Made by a program: the position numbers and the translations under genes. This document shows positions 34,486 to 46,022 of a stretch of 64,000 nt of DNA, piece by piece. Each line of letters opens with the position of its first letter. The stretch's first letter is position 1. The stretch covers positions 22,129,999-22,193,998 of the forward strand of contig JAFMSR010000002.1 in NCBI GenBank assembly GCA_022818135.1, written 5' to 3'. Below the pieces are notes generated by a model, which saw only the letters and a list, made by a program, of their open reading frames with translations, did not search any database and was not told the origin of the DNA. This DNA is from Saxidomus purpurata. Taxonomy: Eukaryota > Mollusca > Bivalvia > Venerida > Veneridae.

Positions 34486-35648
34486 AATCAATTATTACCG
34501 TAAATTATATTGAATATAGAGTATTCTCTAATTATACGATTTGATTGAGACGTTCCACCCGGCTTTTCATTTACTGTTACAGTTACATTTACTGTTACAG
34601 TGGTCGTTGTGGGTGCCCAAAGAAGTGAAATTATAATGAACCCGGTACACTGCTCGATACATCAAATATGTGCAGGGGTCGGTTAACCAATCAGTAAGAA
34701 ATAGTTTTAGCGGCGGTTTAATGTCATTAGGAATACAGGTTAAAGAAAAGTACACGCTAGCAAAATATTTCATAGCGATATGTTAAATAATTTTGAACAG
34801 CTAAGGGGGCACACACAGAAAGGGGTTCCTATGGAAGCGCTACAACAGACTCCTTATAATCGAAACGGTTCGAAACCTGACGTAGCTCCCTTGTACATTT
34901 GTACCTAATTATAGAAATGTTCTATAATACATCTTCGTAGCTAAAAAACAACAGGTTGTAAAGCCTGATAGATTAAGCGAATAACATTTATAAAGAAACA
35001 ACAATACATTATTTTTATTTATAAATGTTTACTAAATGACATGGAGGTCACATTTTTCAAACACAATGCACAATTAAAGCAAACAAATATAACTACATGT
35101 ACAAAATCCTACTTCTAGTTAACAATGTTTGACAGTAATGACACTATTGATAAGTGAAAACAACAAAAGTTAATTTGATATCACAAACAATATACTGGTA
35201 TAACATGAAAAATGCATTTACGTGAATAAAAGTACCATACGTATTTTACACTCTCATATGACAAAAATAACTAATAGAATAATGATAAGACTGCGTTCTG
35301 CTTACTCTAAAACAATGTTAACGTATTCTTTTCTTTCATACCCTTGTCGTTTCTTTCTTGACAGACGATGGCAGACAGCCTTTCCATTTTTGCAATATGT
35401 TATATATAAAACTTGTACTACATGTAGCTAGGATTTATTTTTCCGTAAAAACGGTCAGTTTTACCGTTAAGACACATTCCTTGGTAATAAAAGAGCAACA
35501 AGTAAATTCACGTCCAAAGTACTAATTTGACTTTAACTTCAGGATATGTTATCACAGAAACTCCAACGCTTTGCTCTCTTCCTCGCTTTCTATTTAACCG
35601 ACCTATATTTTGTTGAAATCATGTATATACCTTGTATATATAAGACTG
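34486..35648. other. Intergenic and 3' flank of the GPCR gene; nothing else recognised
   Basis: The only local repeat is the small duplicate TTACTGTTACAGT near 34570-34600. The GPCR 3' UTR should lie in the right part of this interval on the - strand. No clear polyadenylation site was picked. Confidence 0.5.
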
Positions 35649-36014
35649 TCAAAAGGACGTGGTAAAGCTACGGTCACTGAGAGATGAAGTAACGTCAGAA
35701 TTTTTATTTGACTTCAGAACCTGAACACTGCTGTATCTTAATAATGGACGCCTTGTTACGTTATTTCTTTGACTGTTGTCTAGAAAGCAAAGACGTTCAT
35801 GAAGTTTTGCTCCAAAGTTTCTTTTCGATGTCAGGGCAATAATCGGATTGATTGCTGAATTGCTTATAGCTAAACACTGAGCAAATGCCCACATGATGTG
35901 CACGGCTCTCACGTCATAAATTTGAGGATATATGTCACCAATGAATCCGATGGCGAAGATTGGAAGCCAGCAAACAGCGAAGGAGCAGACTGTTAGTAGA
36001 AACATCTTTATTGT
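35649..36014 (-). CDS. Class A GPCR (probable neuropeptide receptor), exon 2
   Basis: This exon follows a TTATATTTCAG acceptor and continues the frame from exon 1 in phase 0 (KRK|TIKM). It supplies residues 256-376. TM6 is about 258-284 with the CWLP toggle motif at 270-273. TM7 is about 292-316 with NSAINPIIA. Helix 8 follows, with KRNFGAKLHERLC and a Cys at 331 placed for palmitoylation. A Ser-rich cytoplasmic tail ends SDRSFTTSF. The usual NPxxY motif reads NPIIA here, so the conserved Tyr is Ala. That residue takes part in receptor activation, so either this lineage differs or there is a base error. The rest of the exon shows no damage. Confidence 0.93.
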   Translation of the reverse strand, partial: TIKMFLLTVCSFAVCWLPIFAIGFIGDIYPQIYDVRAVHIMWAFAQCLAISNSAINPIIALTSKRNFGAKLHERLCFLDNSQRNNVTRRPLLRYSSVQVLKSNKNSDVTSSLSDRSFTTSF

Positions 36015-36579
36015 CTGAAATATAAAACATACTCTTGTGAGTTAATCTTTTCTTACAAAAGCATGTCACACCTTAAATACAGAAAAAAGTTACGTTTTCT
36101 TTAGAATATTTCCTAGTGATAACTTGGTCTTGACTTTTAAATCCTGTAAAATTGTAGTATACAAATGAAGTTTAAACCATATTAAACATTATGCAGAAAT
36201 ACAGATTATTTCCTTAAACATTCTTTGGCAATTAAGCATTGGTCAGTGAAAAACAAAAATAATCATGTGTGTGGGATGGGGTGGGAGTAAGCTGAGTTAG
36301 GGCTAGTTTTCCCAGCATGTAGAAAACTTAAAGATATTTTTTATCTCTGAAACAATTAATCGGATTTTGAAACTGCTTTATAAAGCTTTTTAGAAAAATT
36401 GTTCAAAATTTTTTTTGTTCGCCAAAACGTATGACAGAGTTGAGGTTGGGCAATTTTCGTTTCATGTATGTAGAAAAATAACTTCAAGAGAAAACGGTGT
36501 GCATCTAGTTTTAAATCGAATCCTTCAATTAGTAGTACCAACTATAATTTGTAAAATGAAAATGCAAAAGTCTATATAC

Positions 36580-37344
36580 CTTTCTTTTCATCGATCGATG
36601 TCTTTTAACAAGTTCTGGATATTCCTCTCCCGGCGGCTTTGTATTCACGATGAGAACTATATGCTGGTACGTGATGGTCAAAACGACAAGTGGAAGGAAA
36701 TATATGAGAACGAGCATACTGATTCGGAATGCTCGTCTGTATTCAATATTTGGCCACACTTCAAGACAGGTGCCAAAATCATTATTGTCACTGTGGAAAA
36801 CTATTTTCGAAAACAGAGCAACTGGAATCGGAAGTATCAACGAAACAATCCAGTAAGAAGCGATAATTCTTGTAACGGGTATACGTGAGGTTTGTTTTTG
36901 CAAAGGCCAACGGACAGCCTGGTACCTGTCAACCGAGGAAGCTATCATAGTGAAGGAGCGTTGAACAAGACAAACTGTTTGGCTGTAGTTGGCGGCAGAA
37001 CATAGAAACTGTCCAAAAATCCAATGGTTATTCACCAAATGACCGAATACAGTGAAAGGTACACTGCATGCTACAAGTTGAATATCACTCATTGCCATCA
37101 CCTTCAAATAACAATCTGCATTTGTTTTTGCTCTTTTCCTCCCAAGAAATGATGCAAGGATCATGATATTTCCTGTTAAACATATAACCACAATGGAAAT
37201 ATGAAGCCCTATTAAAATGTACGTAACATAGTCTGGAAATGTAAATTCTTCAGTTATGTATTGTGCTGATAAGTTATCTTTGCCTGTAAAGAAATGCACT
37301 GGTTTTTCGAAACTCATTTTGAACATAATATCATGGTCTCGCAA
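36580..37344 (-). CDS. Class A GPCR (probable neuropeptide receptor), exon 1
   Basis: The exon encodes residues 1-255 of a 376-residue receptor. Visible landmarks are an NLS glycosylation sequon at 24-26; TM1 about 40-65 with TGN at 57-59; TM2 with MAMSD (Asp87); TM3 after HWIFGQFLC (Cys115), ending DRY at 139-141; TM4 with Trp165; Cys193 in loop 2 (CLEVWP), pairing with Cys115; and TM5 with Pro218. Loop 3 is basic (KRHRSMKRK) and ends at a GTATAT donor. DRYQAVRWPL, the CxExWP loop and RKTIKM...CWLP resemble receptors of the NPY/RYamide/tachykinin type. The ligand cannot be fixed. Met1 was chosen as the first in-frame ATG. Met7 or Met10 are possible. Opposite-strand frames here are shadows. 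Confidence 0.93.
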
Positions 37345-37539
37345 TCAGTAAATGACAGCTTCCAAATGCCGTAAGCCCTTAAATAGCTTCAATTCCTTAC
37401 ATAATCTTATGAGTTCCATGTACGTATGCTTCAATTCTCACCATATTTATGTGATAAATGAAATTTATCACATTTGCTGTCGTAGAGACAAACTTAGATT
37501 TGGACTTAGTACGATTAAGCCACCATACTGAAGTTCACT

Positions 37540-37775
37540 GTTTAGCCGTAGCTGGTGACAGAGCACATAAACTGTCCAAATATCCAATGGTAGTTGATCA
37601 AATTACTGAATACGGTGAAAGGTACACAGCATAGAGCAGCATAGAGCAGCACAGAGCAAGTGAGTTAGGATTGATTGCCATCACCGTCACCTAACTGTTT
37701 GCATTTCGGTTTTTGGTCTTTTAGTTCCAAGGAAATAATACAAGGATCATAACATTTCCTGTCAAACATATTAAT
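37540..37775 (-). pseudogene. Partial duplicate of the adjacent GPCR (TM1 to TM3), broken
   Basis: On the - strand this region matches exon 1 of the GPCR about 0.6 kb away. CLTGNVMILV corresponds to CLTGNIMILA, and CVPFTVFSNLINYHWIFGQF corresponds to the TM2/TM3 loop. Stop codons interrupt the frame, including one after the TM1-like part and one where the parent has Ser in NYSQ. A short AGCAGCATAG repeat (near 37632-37660) is inserted between the TM2 and TM3 parts. Exon 2 has no counterpart. It is a tandem, same-strand remnant on the 5' side of the gene, probably from an unequal exchange. Confidence 0.88.
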
Positions 37776-38164
37776 AGTGCTCTTTGAATTCTTCTATAAT
37801 CCCCTACATTATCTTGACTTCAAAGTTTCCATATAAAGTTATGATAGTTAATATTTTGAAAACATGTAAAGAGTGAATTATGCCGAGTTATTTATCTTAC
37901 TGAAATATAGTGGTGCAACAATATACCGGTAATACAGAGCCGGGCCGATACGTACCGCGGTACGAATTCCCGTACCGCGAAATCTACTCACTTTACACAT
38001 TGCTATGTATGTAAATAAATCAGAAATCGCTTTACCAGGCTGGTACATAAGAGATAATATAAGACTGATCTATGATGTTATGCATTACACAGAAGTAAAT
38101 AAGTTACCAGAAATGTTTTACTAATTGATATTTTTGTTTAATTTGGCGAAAATTGTATTTAGTT

Positions 38165-39100
38165 TTTTACAATGATAAACAGTCCTGTGTAACTGTCAAT
38201 GGCAATCTTTCGGACTGGTTTAGTATACAGCGTGGCTGTCGTCAGGGAGATCCTCTATCACCTTACTTATTCATACTGTATGCAGAAATCCTAGCTGTCT
38301 TAAGAAAACAAAACTAAAATATCAAGGGTTTGAAAAATATATAGTTTTTATTATCTCAATATGCAGATGATACCACACTATTATTGGATGGAAGTGGGAT
38401 ATCACTTAGAAATACAATGATAACACTAGAGTTTTATGCTAAAATTTCAGGATTAAATATAAATGCTGACAAGACAAAAGCAGTTTGGATTGGTTCAGTG
38501 AAAAGTAGCGAATTAAGGTCGTGTCATGAAATGGGTCTTCTTCAGGAACAGAACAGTTTCACGTTACTTGGTGTAAATTTTACCATGAACCTAAATGATA
38601 TTGTGAAAACAAATTATAATTAAAAAATAGAAGAAATAAAAGGTTATTCACACAATGGTCAAGAAGAATGATCACCCCCATTGGTAAGAATGTTGTAATT
38701 AAAACACTGGCATTACCAAAAATCTTATTATGAGTTTGCCAAAAACATTTTCTTTAAATTTCTGTGGAATTTTGGACATTACGCAGCCTTATGAATATGG
38801 AGGTATCAGAGGAGTGGGTTTACCTAGAAACATTCATGTCAGCACTTAAAATCACTTGGTTAAGAAGATATCTTAGTTAAAATACAATTTCTCAAATTTA
38901 TCAAATCGACATACCCATTTCTTTAGGATTTTACTAAATTTGCATGTGATTTTATAAAAACTAAATTGTACACTGCAAAGAACATGTTTTGGAGTAGTGT
39001 GTTCCAATGATATATAAATGCACACAACATCCAAAAACGTAGGAACAAGTTTGATAAAACATGGAATGACTTCATGTCATTGCTTGATAATGATGCTTGA
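38165..39100 (+). mobile_element. 5'-truncated, decayed LINE (L1/Tx1-like reverse transcriptase)
   Basis: A reverse-transcriptase stretch is readable with several stops. In order it shows [33 protein letters not shown], then the catalytic YADDT box near 38360, then KISGLNINADKTKAVWIGS. TPIGKNVVIKTLALPK and a later block ETFMSALKITWLRRYL follow. The set and order of motifs fit the Tx1/L1 group of non-LTR elements. The endonuclease and the first half of the RT are missing, as expected from incomplete reverse transcription. The open frame at 38384-38623 is only the best preserved part. No 3' tail or target duplication was resolved. Confidence 0.85.
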
Positions 39101-39685
39101 GTGTGTCAGCGGGTCTTGGGGTTTCAAGTGGCTGCATTGTCTCGGAATTTTTTTCTTTCTATACTTTTTTGAGAAGATATACGTTAGACTGTGGATATCT
39201 CCTACAGCACTTGGACCTTATTATCATTATATTTTTTCTTCTTCTCTTTTTGTTGAATAAGTTATATTCGTGAAAACTTAACTCGTATATAATGTATGAA
39301 CATGATGAAAACAGCTGTCCTGTATTATGAAGTACTAAACCTTGCATTTCGTTTAATTTCTGCAAGGAAAATCCACTAAGATTATTAAAAATGAAGTAAT
39401 AAAAGATGAACAGATTCTCAGAGAAATATTCCCTACTTGAAAATGTAACCTTGCCTTTTCGTTGCTTTTGTTTTCCGTCGGCAAGAAGTTAGGATACGTC
39501 ATTTATTTAGGTTTTAATAAGTTAGTAGGAAATATGTGTTTAAAAAAGAAAAAATATTGTGACTTTTTATGTTCTGTACATGACAGGAAATTCTGTTGAT
39601 CTCTTTTCTTCTCTTACATCGCTGGTCGAGTTTTCAATTGCTATAGTATTTATTTTCAATGCTTTACTTAGCAGAGGGTAGGACA

Positions 39686-39965
39686 TTAACCAGTTCTGTG
39701 CCACGGGGCCAAAATCGGGCCAATTGATAAACTACGTTGAGTGCCACGGGGCCAATTTTAGGCCAGTATTTAATAAGTTATTTAAAGATGGAATATTGGT
39801 TGAAGGACAGACTATTCTATGTCTCAGCAACATTGGACATATTAAACAGTATTTGGATTGATTCGGGAAGCGTCGGGTATAAACTTTTGTGACGTCATCA
39901 ACGTTATGACGTCATTTATTTTGGCACGAAATCTCGACCGATTCGCGCCATTGTCTGTGTGATGT
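39686..39965. other. Region with twin GTGCCACGGGGCCAA boxes and CRE-like sites
   Basis: TTAACC at 39686 is followed by TGCCACGGGGCCAAAATCGG and, about 40 bases later, GTGCCACGGGGCCAATTTTA. Two TGACGTCA palindromes lie near 39891 and 39907. Twin boxes just inside a TTAA could be one end of a piggyBac-like element, or a CRE-bearing promoter. Neither is proven, and no matching right end was found. Confidence 0.3.
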
Positions 39966-40219
39966 CAAGCTTAGTGAATATCCATAGGAGGATGTAAATT
40001 GTCGTGAGTTTGGCGTAAATCTATGTCCAAATATATTCCTACACAGAAGCAACACCTAGATATGATAGATTATTAATTCCTTTCCTGTTTAGTAGTATTG
40101 ATAAAAAAAGTCGTTCGACAAAAAATACACTTTATAACCGAATTGGATTTTACAGTTTTAAGAGTTTAGTTCAGGCTGATCGAATTCCAGTCGATAAACA
40201 TAGCAAGTACGTCTGATCA

Positions 40220-41198
40220 CACTTCAACTTCAACTTTATTTACAATGATACTGTTGGCCTCCGGCAGATACAAAATAGCATATACAAAATACAACAAGTG
40301 TGCACCGATACAATGCTAATAGAAGAAATGGTGTTATTGTGACGACTTTCTTGCATTTAACACATGTTCATCAGCATAATTATCAAGGCATCACATATGG
40401 TTATTAAGATATCACCAACATAACAATGACATTTTCAGTGATTATAGTACATTGACACTATATAAATATATACTAAAACCGCCCACAAATTATACAGTTT
40501 GTAAAATTGTTTTTCAAATCTTTACCTTAATCTCTCGTATCGACAAACGATATTGTATTCTAATAAGTGATTCATTTTAAAACAGCATGTTAGATATTGC
40601 TTGCCGTGTGTCACTTGAAAATATACCAAACACCACGTAGCTATATATAAACCGATCACAAATTTAGTGTTTGTAAGCACATATGTATCGAGTTAAAAAT
40701 ATTTCATTCAACAGTGATTTATTTGAGTTAACGTGTAAAATATAGCTTACAATGTATCAAAAAGACTTTATTATTTCGTTGCAAATATACAACAAGTTTG
40801 TGAATAGAACAGTATAATGACATTATTATAGTTTATTTTGTACAAATCTCTACGCAAATTTTTAGTAAACGTCTAACAAATTTTTCATTTTTAGTTTTTT
40901 ATAAATTTCCTTTTTAAGTTAGTATTTAAAATATAGCTTGCAATGTATCATAAAAGACTCATTTTTCTATGCAGAACTACAACATGTTTCATGAATACAA
41001 CGATGTAATGACATTTTTAAGGTTTACAATATACAATGTACTTTCATTTTCCATTGCAAAATACAACAAATTTGTGGATAGAGCAATACAATGACATTGT
41101 TAGCATTTATAGTATTCAGACACTACACAAATTTATAATAAACGACTTTGTAAATATTTTACAAATATTTACCAAATATCATATAACATCAAGACATG
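40220..41198. repeat. Degenerate tandem array (roughly 190-bp units)
   Basis: AATATAGCTT(A/G)CAATGTATCA, then ACAACA(A/T)GTTT(G/C)(T/A)(G/T)GA and ATGACATT(A/G)TTA, recur from about 40735, 40925 and 41040. A further copy runs into the frame at 41199-41597. Copies are diverged by substitutions and small indels. Confidence 0.55.
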
Positions 41199-41597
41199 TC
41201 ATTTTAACAAGGATTTCCTTTTTTGGTTAGCATGGTAGATAAAGCTTGCAACATTTCTTATAAGGGTTTCATTTTTCGATGCAAATAATACAGCAAGTTT
41301 ATGGATTTGGCCACTGTAAAATTTCAAAGGAATAAATTTACGTCTCAATTCATCATAAACTGGACTTTTAATATAAATGCAGTTCATCTTCCACTTCAAG
41401 CCCACATTGTCTACATGTTCTGTTTTCTCTTGGTATATTTGTATACCTTCCTTTTTCAATTTCAAGGCCATGTACACCAGTCCACACAGAGTAACTTTCT
41501 TCTCAAGAACCAAATGACGAATATATGGCGATCTACTCTTTGACCCACTTCGATTTAATTCGAATATTAACAGGACAGCAACAAGTGCAATTATCAT
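41199..41597 (-). CDS. Unrecognised 132-residue open frame with N-terminal hydrophobic segment
   Basis: The frame starts MIIALVAVLLIFELNRSG, which looks like a signal anchor. A basic, Lys/Leu-rich region with two Cys (residues about 38 and 73) follows, ending NQKRKSLLK. I do not recognise a family. Its last third overlaps nucleotide repeats that recur at 40735-41198, where the frame is broken. The C-terminal part is therefore repeat-derived, or the array arose by duplicating the end of this gene. There is no clear splice context. It could be a small secreted or membrane protein, or chance. Confidence 0.25.
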   Translation of the reverse strand: MIIALVAVLLIFELNRSGSKSRSPYIRHLVLEKKVTLCGLVYMALKLKKEGIQIYQEKTEHVDNVGLKWKMNCIYIKSPVYDELRRKFIPLKFYSGQIHKLAVLFASKNETLIRNVASFIYHANQKRKSLLK

Positions 41598-42423
41598 GGT
41601 AGGTCAGATCGTGGTCTGACACAAGATTTAGTTTCCAATTTCAAAACTTGTTATAGTAATAAAAGAATAGTTTAGATTAGCAGATTAAACTTTCGCTGAG
41701 TTAACCATGCAATACCGTTGAATTCTTTCTTCTGTTGTTTTGACAACATAAACGTCTGCTAATAAATATCGTATGCAAAAGTTTTTTCTTGCAATCACGT
41801 TATTCACTTGAGAATTACAAAAGCGCACTGACATAGTAAAAAGCCATGTGTACATGTGTGATAAGTAGTATTTATAAGATAAATCTATATCAATTATTCT
41901 GAGTCGACATGTATTTTTTAAAATATTTTTGACAATAGGGGGGGCCTACCTATTTCAGTTTTATTATCTTTATTCTTATATTTAACATAGTTAACACAAA
42001 TATTAACTTTAGCGTAATATGTATTCATAAAAGTTTGAGTACTGACCAGCATACACTTCCTATACCTTGTCAGGATAGCTGATTGCGATAACCGGGCTGC
42101 GTCTTTTTCAATTATGCAACAGAAGATATTCGTGCACCAAGTAAGTGAAAGCGACCAGTGGACGCATGACGGATTTTATTTCGTGTTTTCTCCAATGTCG
42201 GGTTAATTTTAGGGAAACACAAAAACAAGGCTAATAAAAAAACACCCTGCTAGTTGTGTGTGCAGGGGATGGCGTGGGGTCTTTCGTATGGTGTGCGTAC
42301 TGCAACACAGTTATTGTTAAAATACACGAAACCTTCTATGTGGTTCATATATTTCGCGAAATCTTGCGTATTTCGTATATAATCACATCCGCTCGTCAAA
42401 CATAGACATAATTATAAATAGAG

Positions 42424-42580
42424 GATAATTGTTGGTTTCGGTGTAGGATCACGTTATAATTTCACCGAGTGGCCACCAAAAGTGATATTTTCACGAGTGG
42501 CGCAACCACGAGTTAAAATAACAACTTTTGGTGTTCACGAGTGAAATTAACGTTATATTAAACCGATACTTACAATTGTT
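42424..42580. repeat. 157-bp hairpin element
   Basis: The left arm AATTGTTGGTTTCGGTGTAG ... TTTCACCGAGTGG is answered by CACGAGTGAAATTAACGTTA ... AACCGATACTTACAATT. The arms are about 75 bp with the centre GAGTGGCGCAACCACGAG. The sequence flanking its right side (42600-42860) carries GACGTCA sites and repeat-like text. Confidence 0.7.
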
Positions 42581-42963
42581 CTGTTTATTTTATGGTTAAA
42601 ACTCTACCTTTAATGAGTTTGTTCCAATGAAATATAAAAAAATCGCGGGAAACGTCATCAAAACACATAGCGCAAATGACGTCATTTTAACGACGTCATC
42701 GTCGCATTGTTCCCAGCATTAATCACGCTCGGTATACTTTTTGAAATAAATCCGGGTTAAAAAATGCAAAAACAGTGAAAAATAAAAATGGTAACCCACT
42801 GTTTCAAAACTGTGGATTATCACTTTTATTTCACTGAGAAAACTCTATAATTCACTGGAAAACATAAAATAAAGAAGTATGTCCCCTTTCATTTATATTA
42901 TTCTTCATCTTTAGTTTATCGATGATACATTGTAATTATTATAAATTATTGATTTCTAATAAG

Positions 42964-44674
42964 TATGGTGGCATATTTCTGCCACCACATAACCACTTAA
43001 TTATCACGTTATATTAACTAGTTATCACGTTATATTAACTAGTAAGTCACTTAATTATCATGAAAAAAATCTGATTAACGCGTTAATTTTTATGTTAACA
43101 GATACTTATGTCAACACAAAAAATGTAAATTACTGCCCACTACTGCCAACAGATACCTACATAATGATATTTTAGATATCTATTAAGTGGTTAACGTGTT
43201 ATGTAACTAGTTAGTGAGATAAGTATCGTGATAATTATGTCGTTAACTAGTTAATCAGATAAGTATCGTTATAATTATGTGGTTAACTGTTATGTAACTA
43301 GTTAGTCGATATATCGTGATAATTATGTGGTTAACTAGTTATGTAACTAGTTAGTCAGATAATTATCGTGTTAATTATGTGATTAACTAGTTACATAACT
43401 AGTTAACCACATAATTATCACGATCTTATTAACTAGTTAGTCGATAAGTACGTTTATGATTAACTAGTTAATAACTAGTTAACCACATAATTATCATGAT
43501 GCTTATTAACTAGTTAGTGAGATAAGTATCGTGATAATTATGTCGTTAACTAGTTATGTAACTAGTTAATCACATAATTATCGTGTTAATTATCTGACTA
43601 ACTAGTTACATAACTAGTTAACCACATAATTATCACGATACTTATCTCACTAACTAGTTAATAAGTATCGTGATAATTATGTGATTAACTAGTTATGTAA
43701 CTAGTTAGTCATATAAGTATCGTAATAATTATGTGGTTAACTAGTTATGTAACTAGTTAGTCAGATAATTATCGTGTTAATTATCTGATTAACTAGTTAC
43801 ATAACTAGTTAACCACATAATTATCACGATATTTATCTGACTAACTAGTTAACGACATAATTATCACGATACTTATCAGACTAACTAGTTACATAACTAT
43901 TTTCGACAATTATCGTGTTATTTATTAACTAGTTACATAACTAGTTAACGACATAATTATCACGATACTTATCTGACTAACTAGTTAACAACATAATTAT
44001 CACGATACTTATCTTACTAACTAGTTAACGACTTAATTATCACGATACTTATCTGACTAACTAGTTACATAACTAGTTAACGACATAATTATCGTGTTAA
44101 CGATTGACTTATCTAGTTACATAACTAGTTAACGACATACTTATCACGATACCTATTAACTAGTTAGTGAGTTCAGTATCGTGATAAGTATGTCATTAAC
44201 TAGTTACATAACTAGTTAGCGACATAATTATCTTGTTAATTATGTGATTAACTAGTTACATAACTAGTTAACGACATACTTATCACGATACCTATTAACT
44301 AATTAGTGAGTTAAGTACTAAGTTAAAACTAGTTAACGACATAATTATCACGATACTTATCTGACTAACTAGTTAACAACATAATTATCACGATACTTAT
44401 CTTACTAACTAGTTAACGACATAATTATCACGATACTTATCTCACTAACTAGTTACATAACACGTTAACCACTTAACAGATATCTAAAATATCATTATTC
44501 AGGTATCTGTTGGCAGTAGTGGGCAGTAACATACACTTTTTTGTGTTGACATAAGTATCTGTTAACATAAAAATTAACGCGTTAATCAGATATTTATCAT
44601 GATAATTAAGTGACTAACTAGTGATATAACGTGATAATTAAGTGGTTATGTGGTGGCAGAAATATGCCACCATA
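42964..44674. mobile_element. 1.7-kb foldback element built from ACTAGT palindromes, 6-bp target duplication
   Basis: The ends are TATGGTGGCATATTTCTGCC and GGCAGAAATATGCCACCATA. Each tip is itself a small hairpin (GGTGGCA...TGCCACC). Inverted arms extend at least 250 bp and arguably 800 bp. AATAAG flanks both sides (42958-42963 and 44675-44680). The interior is an array of roughly 52-bp units: TTAACTAGTTACATAACTAG, then TTAACNACATAATTATCACG, then ATACTTATCTGAC. They occur in both orientations with dozens of ACTAGT sites. There is no coding frame. It can fold on itself at almost every scale. Confidence 0.85.
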
Positions 44675-44680
44675 AATAAG

Positions 44681-45686
44681 GTCTGAAGGTTAAAGATTTT
44701 GTGGTATGTTCGCGCTAGAGTGTAGCAGTTGTCAGTAAGTCATGCATAATGCAAATATGTCAAACAACTTAAATTTGTTTTAAGCAGAATATAATGCCTG
44801 GATCATTTGCGCTTGGGCAATTTCTGGTAATTTTGTGCACTGATTATGTGCATCAGAAGACCAGAAGTGCTTGAGTAAAAGTCAGCAACCTAAATGGTAT
44901 TGAAGTAGTATTTATCGACCATAAAGTATTTATAATATAAGGGAAAGCGTCAAGAAATGAAGGAGTTGTGTTTCGCTAACATTTCACATCATGCAAGTCT
45001 TCAAAAAGCACATATAGTTGTAGAAAAGCACACTGCAAGCAAGAAAATTCGCCTTGTTACATGTTGGGTTGAAAAAAATCAGAAAAGGAAGAAGAATATT
45101 ATTTTTGACCATCTTTGCCACTGTTTGATAACAAACATAGCATAACTTGCCCATAAGTCGAGTTAGCTTTTAATAGGCAGTTTCGGGATCGGTTTTGTCA
45201 ACTTGTGGCACTGTATTAACGGTAATAATTTGGTTTTATTATATTTTCTTAGCCTTTCTGTTACATCAATATATTGAAATAGGTATTACAATATGGGTCG
45301 GCTGTATCACAATATATCGCAATAAGGGTTTGACCGTATCGTCACAACCCTACTGAAAAATATAAATTAAAATGTACGTAAAAAAAGGTTGAATCTCTAC
45401 TTTTGACCAGGATAGTAAAAAAGATTTTAAATTATTTTCTCTATAATTTTATTCAATGGGTACTAAATTATGATACAGATTCATATATTTTTGTTATAAC
45501 TTTGGCAATGTTCATTTTTCAAGTAGTATAAATTAGTGACTAGCGTCTTTTTTAAAATAACGATGGTCACTTTTAAGGGTATTATCACTTTAAAGAGCTA
45601 ATTATCAACTCTCCTTGATAAATGTTTGTCATAGTTTGTTAATGTACAATATGTTTTATGGATGGAACTGAATAGTCATGCCATGC
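44681..45686. other. AT-rich stretch, mostly unannotated
   Basis: The frame at 44957-45145 is not recognisable. Around 45290-45356 the text (GGTCGGCTGTATCACAATAT, GACCGTATCGTCACAACCCT, ACTG) looks like the right end of a decayed hAT-type repeat. A loosely similar inverted end (AGTGGTGCAACAATATACCG) lies near 37910. Confidence 0.35.
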
Positions 45687-46022
45687 TACGGAAGCGTATA
45701 ATGGTCGACAGTTACTGTTTACATCAACTAGACATGTGTGTGGTAATATGTTGACTTTGCTTGATAATATTTTGCAATTGTGCTTTATGTCATGATAAAA
45801 TAAAACAATTGATTAAAAACAGAGCTGTTTGTTTTCGTAACACGTTAGACGTCAAAAAGCAATCACAATATAATATCTTGCTAAAACTATTACTAAACAA
45901 ACTTTTTCCCGAATACGACACATATTATTTGGCAAATCAAGTTCTTATCTGACGTATATTTCTCGCGCAAAGCTGAAACCGAAAACAATCATTTACTCTA
46001 CAGCCCTAGGCTATAATGAATT

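Noticed and set aside
36415..36888. 157-residue + strand open frame
   Set aside because: It is antisense to GPCR exon 1 and its intron; the - strand frame has the full set of receptor motifs.
43010..44470. CRISPR-like array
   Set aside because: Units are palindromic and inverted in both orientations with no unique equal-length spacers, and the host is an animal.
37910..45356. Single 7.4-kb hAT element bounded by AGTGGTGCAACAATAT and its loose inverse
   Set aside because: The two ends match only weakly and the flanking octamers differ, so they are more likely ends of two separate old copies.
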